Origin: Elmis aenea
Lineage: Eukaryota; Arthropoda; Insecta; Coleoptera; Elmidae
Direction of reading: 5' to 3'
DNA length: 64,000 nt
Assembly: GCA_947652605.1 (NCBI GenBank)
Contig: OX393579.1
Span: 18,373,674 to 18,437,673, forward strand
In this document: in pieces, positions 56,949-64,000 of the stretch
How positions within the stretch are numbered: position 1 is the first letter of the stretch
How the letters are laid out: each line of letters opens with the position of its first letter
The notes under the pieces: model-generated
The model's database searches: none
What the model was told of the DNA's origin: nothing
The model's input: the letters and a program-made list of their open reading frames with translations, nothing else
Program-made: the position numbers and the translations under genes

Positions 56949-57270
56949 CAGTGGCGTAGCTAGAGTTTGTGCAGCCCGGGGCGGTCCCTGAATTTGCCGC
57001 TCCTCTAAACAGAGGTTGCTAACTGTTTATTTTTTCAAAAGCCAGCGAAGATCGACACAAAAAAGTGGAGGGGGGTTAAAATGCGCCGCAGGCGATTTTT
57101 TTGAATTTTAGATGTTCAAACGTGTTTCAATTCAAAGTTAGATAATGTAGAGTACCTACTTCACCATCATCCAAAATTACAGTTTTACGGCAGAACTTTT
57201 TCTTATTTCTATTTTTTAATCAGATCGTCCCCTACCCCCACGAAATTATTTTTAATCGGAGTTAAAACTT
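56949..57270. mobile_element. hAT fragment, CAGTGGCGTAGC family, inverted
   Basis: Begins CAGTGGCGTAGCTAGAGTTT and is the reverse complement of about 17150-17470, including 'ggggcggtccctgaatttgc' and 'aaatgcgccgcaggcga'. Truncated on its right side, where the mariner element follows. Confidence 0.8.
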
Positions 57271-57313
57271 TCACTGATAGTTTCCATATAGGTAAAGGAA
57301 CACATACATAATA

Positions 57314-58190
57314 CAGGGTTTGTCCCAAAAGTAGTCGGACTAATTCGATAACAAAAAATGTATTTCCAATATTCGTACAACTTAATATTCTTTACCCTTG
57401 TGCATCAACACACTGCCTCCAGCGGTTCTGCCACTCTTGGTAGGCCTTCTGGAACGCGGCGACTATAGTGCTGTTTAGTTCCTTCGTCACGGCCTGTTGT
57501 ACTGCCTGGACCGTGCTGTGGCGATGTCCTTTCAGCGCCGACTTGAGGTGGGGGAAGAGAAAGAAGTCTGGGAGAGCGACAACTGGGCTGGCTGGGGCAG
57601 CGTTACCACGTTTTGTTGAGCCAGGTACTTTTTCACGACGAGCGCGATGTGGCTCGGCGCATTGTCGTGGTGAAGCTTCCAGGAATTGGCAATGGCTGGG
57701 AGGATGCGGACGATTCGTTTTCTCAGTCGCTCAAGGACTCCCACGTAGAAAATCAATTTCACGGTCTGTCCAGCTTGCACAAACTGCCTGTGAATCACCC
57801 CCTTCGAGTCAAAAAAGACAATCAACATGGATTACATCTTTCTTGCTCATGCGAGCTTTCTTGGGGCGAGGCGAGGCGCTGGTGTCCCATTCTGAGCTTT
57901 GGCGCTTTGTGTCCGCGTCGTACTCGATTACCCACGGTTCGTCGCCAGTGACAACATTGTCTAAGAAATCTGGTTCATCACGCACACGATCGAGAAGTTC
58001 TTGACAAATCGTCACTCGATTTGCTTTTTCATCGTCCGTCAAAACCCTCGGCACCAACATTGCACACACTTTCCTCATTGCCAAATTTTCAGTTACATTT
58101 CGATGTAGGACGTCCTGAGCGTTCATCGTATTCAACAAGCTCTATTCCTTCTCGAAACAAATTGTTCCACTCAAAAACTATGAATAGTTT
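57314..58190 (-). pseudogene. mariner transposase copy (minus strand), internally deleted
   Basis: The terminus TACAGGGTTTGTCCCAAAAG at 57314 is the 3' side. Read on the minus strand from 58190: FEWNNLFREGIELVEYDERSGRP, a deletion, then NLAMRKVCAMLVPRVLTDDE, VVTGDEPWVIEYDADTKRQS, ARMSKKDVIH, a frameshift, then MLIVFFDSKGVIHRQFVQAG and WKLHHDNAPSHIAL. The end is damaged; the C-terminal block EWQNRWRQCVDAQG is still readable near 57400-57445. The first two Asp motifs (TGDE, HHDNAPSH) are present. The third is deleted: after PQPAQ the frame lacks the SPDL region. Confidence 0.82.
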
Positions 58191-58259
58191 ACACGATTCA
58201 AAAGTGGTCGTGAGTCAGTTCAAGACGATGCTCGACCAGAAAGGCCTTCGACGTCAACT

Positions 58260-58985
58260 GATGACACTCAGAAAATCAATGATCGATTTTGATGGCGTTG
58301 TGCATTTTGAATTTTTGTCCCAATGGCAAAAAATCAACCGCCAATACTACGAAGGGGTGTTGAAAAAGTTGTAAGAAAAAATTTGCAAGAAGAGACCAGC
58401 GTTGTGGCGCGACAAATCGTTACGGCTGCAAGACAGACTATCTCCAACTCTTGAATAAGTTGTTTCATTTATTTGCTGGGTAAGAAAGTCTACGAGGTTG
58501 GCATTACGGAAGAGTACGCAATGCCGTAATGCGCAGCCTCATAACCTCAGTTCGAACCACACAACGTCATTCATCATCCATCATCGCTAATAAGTGTTGT
58601 TCACCAAGGGACTTTCCCCGACCCGACGCCTCCACTGTGGCACCCGTCACCTCCGCCATTCGCCTTTTTCCCTCTGTGACACCACCACGACAACGCGCCT
58701 GCCCACTCAACCTCGACAATTTGCGAGTTTTGTTCAAAAAATCAAATGACTGTCCTCCCCCAGCCTCCCTTCTTACCTGACCTGGCCCTGTGTGACGTAT
58801 TTTATTCCCCAAATTAAAAATGGTGCTCAAACGACGTCGTTTTGGCACTATTGACGATATTGAAGAGAATTCGGCACGGAAATAGATGGCCTAAATAGAT
58901 ACCCAAAGAAACATTCCAGGACTATATGGCAAAGTGGAAAAACCGCTGGAATAAGAGCATTTCTAGAGAAGGGGGCTACTTTAAA
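58260..58985 (+). pseudogene. Second mariner transposase copy (plus strand), interrupted
   Basis: The plus strand reads DFDGVVHFEFLSQWQKINRQ, YYEGVLKKL stop, EKICKKRPALWRDKSLRLQD up to about 58455. It resumes near 58775 with LPDLALCD, then KWKNRWNKSISREGGYF at about 58930-58983. Between them (58460-58770) lies GC-rich DNA that encodes no transposase. The missing part is the second Asp (HHDNAP) block. Its sequence differs enough from the minus-strand neighbour to be another mariner lineage. Confidence 0.78.
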
Positions 58986-59012
58986 AGAGCTTAAGACCAA
59001 TAAGTTGTAAAT

Positions 59013-59166
59013 ACTATAAAATAAATGTTGTTACGAAGGTGAACCCAGACTCCTGAAGATGACGAGTGTGACCTCGTCGACACGTCGAAAACTCGGTCTC
59101 TCTAGAGACCAGAAACAGACGCGGTTCAGCACCCTAGAACCAAGTTCAACACTATAAAATAAATGT
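59013..59166 (+). mobile_element. 122-bp retroposon-like insertion with hammerhead-like motif
   Basis: The insert 59029-59150 is flanked by a perfect 16-bp direct repeat ACTATAAAATAAATGT (59013-59028, 59151-59166). At 59053-59086 it has CTGAAGA, T, stem GACGAG / CTCGTC around TGTGAC, GACAC, GTC: the hammerhead-like architecture with GAAA changed to GACA. It ends 'gaaccaagttcaac' with no A tail. A long duplication without a tail fits a Penelope-like or ribozyme-bearing non-autonomous retroelement better than a SINE. Confidence 0.65.
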
Positions 59167-60955
59167 ATCTACAAAGAGTTCGGTTATTCGTATATAGCGC
59201 ATTTAAATTATCCTCTTCATGTTTTTATTAAGGTCAACCGTAGCTGACTATAAAATTATTGAATTTGTTATTTAATAATGTAGTTAATTAAAAAATACAA
59301 CAGTTAATATTTTTTAACAGTTTTTGATTTTAAATCATTAACCAATACATAAACCATATGTATTTAATATATAAGCAGTTGTTATAATTACACAAATACA
59401 TTATATTACTAAACAGTAAGAGAAACTTTATAAATCAAAGTCAAAAAGGTTACAGATAGTTTTTTTCTACTCTATATACAATTTAGTTGCGACTGTAACA
59501 GTTACCAATATAACGGCAAACGCAGAAATATTTTTTTAGTATGATTCCTGCAGTTTATAAAAATTCTGCATAAAAGGTATTAATACGCTTCCTGCCGTAG
59601 ACCGCCGGTCGCTTGAACGGGTATTAATACGCTTTCCGCACGAAATGTGTTAATAACCCAAACACCTAAGGTGTTTATATAAAAAAAAAAAAAAAAGATA
59701 AGCGAGATATTCATTATTAGCCTCAAATTTGGGATATTCTGTATACCTATTTAAGGTAAAATGTGGCTTATGAAGGCTTACATTTTATTATAGTATGTAA
59801 AAATGATCTCACAAACATATACAAATTACTAACACGGGATCTGTGACCTGCATGTAATATCAGCACTAAAAGGATGTTATACATCCTTGGACGCGAAGAC
59901 ATTAAAACCAACCCCAGTTTTACATCAACTTTTTATAGAGTGGAATTAGTTCTACGTGACTCTTAAAACACTGTGAAAAGTTGGTAATTGCACTAGCTAA
60001 ATATACACGTATTACAGCTATGCTCATTAAAAATGCGGGTATGTTAAATATAAAGTATGTTAAACGCCGTTATTATAAACAATCTGTACAATTTTGTAAA
60101 GGATGTTGGTTATTGTATCTGCTTTAAATTTGATCGCTTTAAAATTCTGGATTGAACTCTAAACTAACTATTCGAAGCTGTTACAATATGCGTAGTGGGA
60201 CGATAATACGAGATCAATGAGACATTATATCAAGTCTGTGGTGCATAATTTATTTCTAACAGACCACGAATAATCCTTGGCTAGTCTTAAGGGTATAATA
60301 AATGTATGCAACCTCGTAGATAGTAATTGACAGGAAAATTATGATGTTCAAAGTGGAATTGCAAGAAACTATCCTGGAAACATTAGCGTTTACTGATCTG
60401 ATATTATTATTTGATGTATTACAGCAAAAGTTTTGATTTAGTTTTGTTTATTGTTTCTGATTTTTACCAGTTTAAAATTTCCAATATAATTTTTCGGCTA
60501 TTTTAAACTTTTTGAAAAGTGTTGATTTTTTTAAGATAACCCAGGTTCTAAAGATTATATTTGGGAAGTGACTAACCTTGTGTTAATAATTTTAAATTTT
60601 ATGTTACGTAGAAACAATTAAACAACGCAACTTATTAAAATGTAAAGGAAAAATTTACTTCTTCTTAATCGGTTCCTCTTGTACCTTTCGGTGTCGAGGC
60701 AAAAATTTACAGAGCTTGCAAATATTTGATAATGTTCTGGTGGGGTTGTTTGAATTATAAACAATGAATATACCTACTATAATTATGCTAAATTTGTAGT
60801 GCTTTAACAAGTAACTTAGAAATTTCTATTTTTTTTTAAATATACCTGTTTTCAAATGACTTCGATTATTTTTAATTCGTAGTTAAGTTCGTCACTAAGT
60901 TTTGTATTGTTGTTTGCTTTTATATTTTCTTCCTTAACGCATCTTTAATTTTAAC
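59167..60955. other. AT-rich intergenic sequence
   Basis: The only recognisable piece is a decayed right end of the 9.7-11.2 kb foldback family at about 59696-59745 ('gataagcgagat' .. 'caaatttgggatattctgta'), next to an A run at 59682-59696. A 'gctt.ccgc.ccgtattaatacgctt' duplication lies near 59584-59632. Confidence 0.5.
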
Positions 60956-61480
60956 CAGCACTTGAAACCGAAAAAATTTTTAACAGAAATCGAGAACTTT
61001 ATTTTTATAACGATTTTTGGTTAAACACAGTGTTTCCGTAAAAAAACGGTTTACTGTAAATACCAATTTAACTTTTCCATCAGTTTTAAAAACCGGTTAA
61101 AAACAGGCTTTCAACATTATTTAGATTAGGAATGCAAAGTATCAAAAGATATTATCTATTTATAATTTTACTAGGCGATTTACCCGGCGTTGCACGGGTG
61201 GTTACAATTCTCTTTTATCAATCACAGACTACTCGCGCTCCGCGCTCGCTCCCGGCGGACGTTCTCAGACGTTCAATAATTACAGACTACTCGCGCTCCG
61301 CGCTCGCGCTCGGCGGACGTTTCCGGCCGTTCCCGGGCATTTTCGGCCGTTCACGTTTGATCCGTTAGGTCCCAAATAGTAACTGTGCCAAATTTGGTCC
61401 TGATCGGTCAACGGACCTAGGATTCTATAGCGAACAAACAAACAAACACACAAACAAACAAACAAACAAGCTCTTTTATA

Positions 61481-63021
61481 TACAGGGTGTCCCAGCCAAG
61501 ACGAATCATTCGATAGCTCTGTTATTAGTAATAATATTAAAAAAAGTTAAATATAAAAGTTGTTTGTAATCATTTACTACATAACCTAAAATTATTTTCA
61601 ACTATACACAGTGTTTTGTTTTTGCGCTCTGATACCAAACATTGTTTTTTTATACGGAACACCCTGTATATTTTGTAATTTTTGGATGTAAAATTAAATT
61701 CTCATTCAAAAATATTATAGGTTGTTTATGTCTAAAATAAACCGTTTTTGAGTTATTAACGTTTTTTTGAAAATTTTGACAGATGCAGACCTTTATCAAA
61801 ATATTTATATTTATTAACATAACAACACCAGAGCAATTTACTCTGGTAATTTATTAGACAATAGTGTCGTACTGATTGTTGACTAGTTACATTTTTAAAA
61901 TAGTATACAGGGCGTTCGTTATACTCGGTCCATTTTACTAAACTTTAAAAGCATGTAAGTAATTGTTTTTAAATGGAACACCCTACATATTTTTACATTT
62001 TCTTGTAGAAAATTTAATTATCTTTAAAAGTTGTTAAGCATGTTTTATGCCTAAATATAATATTTTTGAAGTTATCTCGTTTTTTATGATTTTTTGTGAG
62101 TATTTTACCTAAAATATTGGCAGTAGCATTTGAAAATTCAAAACAATTTGTTTGAACTGTCAACCAGAACAGTTAATCGGCACAATTTTCACTATTATGC
62201 CACTAAAAATCTATATTTTTTAAGAACTGTAGATACACAACATTCTAGTGTTATTTATTTGCTGCCATTTATACTGTGTATCTACAACTCTTAAAAAATA
62301 TGGATTTTTATTGGCATAATAGTGGAAATTGTGCTAATTAACTGTATTGGTTGACAGTTTTTTGAATTTTCAAAGGCTACTACCGTTATTTTAGGTAAAA
62401 TACTCGCAAAAAATCATAAGAAACAAAATAACTTCAAAAATATTATATTTAGGCATAAAACATGCTTAACAACTTATAAAGATAATTAAATTTTCTACAA
62501 GAAAATGTAAAAATATATAGGGTGTTCCATTTAAAAAAAAATACTTACATGCGTGTAAAGCTTAGCGAAATGGACCGAGTATAACGAACACCCTGTATAT
62601 TATTTTAAAAGTGTAACTAGTCAACAATCACTACGACATTATTGTCTAATAAATTACCAGAGTAAATTACTCTGGTGTTGTTATGTTAATAAATATAAAT
62701 ATTTTTATAAAGGTCTGCATCTGTCAAAATTTTCAAAAAAACGTTAATAACTCAAAATGGTTCATTTTAGACATAAACAACCTATAATATTTTTGAATGA
62801 GAATTTAATTTTACATCCAAAAATTACAAAATATACAGGGTGTTCCGTATAAAAAAACAATGTTTGGTATCAGAGCGCAAAAACAAAACACTGTGTATAG
62901 TTGAAAATAATTTTAGGTTATGTAGTAAATGATAACAAACAACTTTTATATTTAACTTTTTTTAATATTATTACTAATAACAGAGCTATCGAATAATTCG
63001 TCTTGGCTGGGACACCCTGTA
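61481..63021. mobile_element. Foldback element inside the Helitron, TACAGGGTGTCCCAGCCAAG ends
   Basis: 1541 bp in total, flanked by TA. The arms 61481-61905 and 62598-63021 are near-identical inverted copies ('acgaatcattcgatagctct', 'ccagagcaatttactctggt'). Inside each arm a further 'aacaccctgtatatttt' end-like block occurs (61661, 62829). Its centre is occupied by another foldback. Non-coding. Confidence 0.9.
61906..62597. mobile_element. Second foldback at the centre of the first
   Basis: 692 bp, ends TACAGGGCGTTCGTTATACT and complement, flanked by TA on both sides. Arms about 315 bp ('ggtccattttactaaacttt', 'acttcaaaaatattatattt'-type blocks). The outer element's symmetry resumes on both sides of it, so this is a later insertion into its loop. 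It also contains inner 'aacaccctacatattttta' / 'tatatagggtgttcc' blocks. Confidence 0.85.
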
Positions 63022-63284
63022 TATAGATAATATAATGTACCAATCAAGCGTTCAGTAATGACTTCTGGTAAACTAATCGCATTTAATACAGATTTTGTAT
63101 TTTTTTAAATGAATTTTTATCCAAAAAAAGATGTTAACAAAACCGGTTTTTAATTATTTTGGTTAAAGGTTACCGTTTTTTGGCCATTAAGAATAACGGT
63201 TTCTGTTTCGGTTAAAAATCGCTTTTACGGACAAAAAATAACGGTTAACCGGTTTTTTAACCGGTTTCATGCCCTGATTTTAAC

Positions 63285-64000
63285 AAAATTACTTTTGATT
63301 TCACACACTTTTCTTTCCGGAATTCAATAACAAACATGTAAAAATTGTCGGAAGGTTTAAACTGGTTATTCTCAAACCTAGATCTTAATTAAAACCAATC
63401 GAAATCAACATTTATTTTAACCTTAGATCGATTTCAGACAGATTTATATCAAGTATCAACCTTGTATTTATTTCATGCACAAATTAATGATAGCCGGTAT
63501 AAATTACTAGATGGCAAGCGACAAAACTTGACTTCTGCAGTCAAACTAATTTTAGTATAAATAAAACAAAAATAATAAAGTGGCAAAATAATATTAAAAA
63601 GGCTTTATACTGTTAATGCGTATATGACAAGTATGCTAAGCAATTTTTTTTACGTTAAAACTACTTTGAGTATAGAGTTAAATACCCCGACTGTTTGTAT
63701 AAACTTTACTATTATCACAATGTGAATAATGACCTGTGTCTCCACAGTTAAATATTTTTCTGCTACCAACTTCGCAATGAAATGTTTTTCGCACTAAAAT
63801 TTTTAATTACGAAAGTTAAATATTGTTGCATGAAGTACAATATTTAAGACAAACCGTTAACGGTTAACCAGTGCATTTATCATAATTTTAAAGTTACCTT
63901 TAATAATGTTATGTTAAAATAGTCATAGTAAATTCATTAAAAAATACCAGGTACAAAAACTTTATGAAATATAATAGCATTCAAGACTTAATTACATAAT
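63285..64000. other. AT-rich intergenic sequence to the window edge
   Basis: No supported feature. Confidence 0.45.

Larger units (their letters stand above)
61171..63027 (-). mobile_element. Helitron (minus strand) carrying a nested foldback
   Basis: On the minus strand: 5' TCTATATA, the same 'gctatagaatcctaggtccg' body and GC-rich tandem 'gagcgcggagcgcgagtagt' as at 9.4 and 11.2 kb, then a hairpin CACCCGTGCAACGCCGGGTA and CTAG at 61171-61174. It sits exactly between A 61170 and T 63028. Copy 2 of the host hAT MITE reads straight through this A-T point. Confidence 0.88.
60956..63276. mobile_element. hAT MITE of the AACCGGTTT family, copy 3, with Helitron inside
   Basis: Ends CAGCACTTGAAACCG (left) and 'accggtttcatgccctg' (right) with a perfect 8-bp duplication ATTTTAAC (60948-60955, 63277-63284). 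Inverted relative to copies 1 and 2. Its body is split by a Helitron at 61171-63027. Confidence 0.9.

Noticed and set aside
57468..58004. 178-codon plus-strand open frame
   Set aside because: It is antisense to a readable mariner transposase (GC-rich codons make the opposite strand open) and its translation, rich in R and S, has no domain.
1..64000. CRISPR arrays, toxin-antitoxin or other bacterial defence systems
   Set aside because: No regularly spaced short repeats, no ribosome-binding-site-driven operons; the spliced Ldh gene and LINE, Helitron and mariner content mark a eukaryotic genome.
1..64000. tRNA and rRNA genes
   Set aside because: I found no GGTTCGAATCC-type box B with a matching box A and cloverleaf, and no rRNA-like blocks. 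A tRNAscan-SE run would be decisive.

Overview
This window looks like an AT-rich eukaryotic, almost certainly insect, nuclear contig. It carries one intron-containing host gene, and most of the rest is transposable-element sequence of insect type: Jockey-like and I/R1-like LINEs, mariner/Tc1 relatives, hAT, PIF/Harbinger and Helitrons. A beetle or related insect is my guess, but nothing here fixes the order. There is no bacterial-style operon, no CRISPR array and no tRNA or rRNA gene that I can support.

The host gene is an L-lactate dehydrogenase (Ldh) on the + strand, read from five exons: about 2190-2321, 7351-7471, 11570-11917, 13887-14125 and 19334-19498. All four introns have GT..AG ends and matching phases. 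The spliced reading frame of 334 codons is open and keeps the catalytic residues; only the start codon exon is not visible. All four introns carry transposons. Intron 1 has a foldback element and a 2.9 kb Harbinger-like element with a MADF-domain exon. Intron 2 has hAT and mariner-like elements and a head-to-tail Helitron pair. Intron 3 has a hAT-like MITE and a foldback. Intron 4 has a 2 kb foldback with transposase remnants and a nested stack.

From 19.5 kb rightwards I see no host gene. The region holds hAT MITEs with 8-bp target duplications, Harbinger-like MITEs with TAA/TTA duplications, foldback elements ending in TACAGGG, and relics: a hAT transposase C-terminus at 28.8-29.1 kb, a LINE 3' end at 37.0-37.6 kb, a nearly complete Tc1/mariner-type transposase at 41.6-42.7 kb in 540-bp inverted repeats, a Jockey 3' end at 56.3-56.6 kb, and two mariner copies in opposite orientation at 57.3-59.0 kb.

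Two things stand out. First, several loci carry a motif resembling the hammerhead ribozyme core (CTGANGA, a hairpin, GAAA, often then GTC). Two of these lie in short insertions flanked by perfect 15-16 bp direct repeats. Second, the insertions are deeply nested, and related copies in the same window serve as empty sites. The 60.96-63.28 kb region is four levels deep: hAT MITE, Helitron, foldback, foldback.
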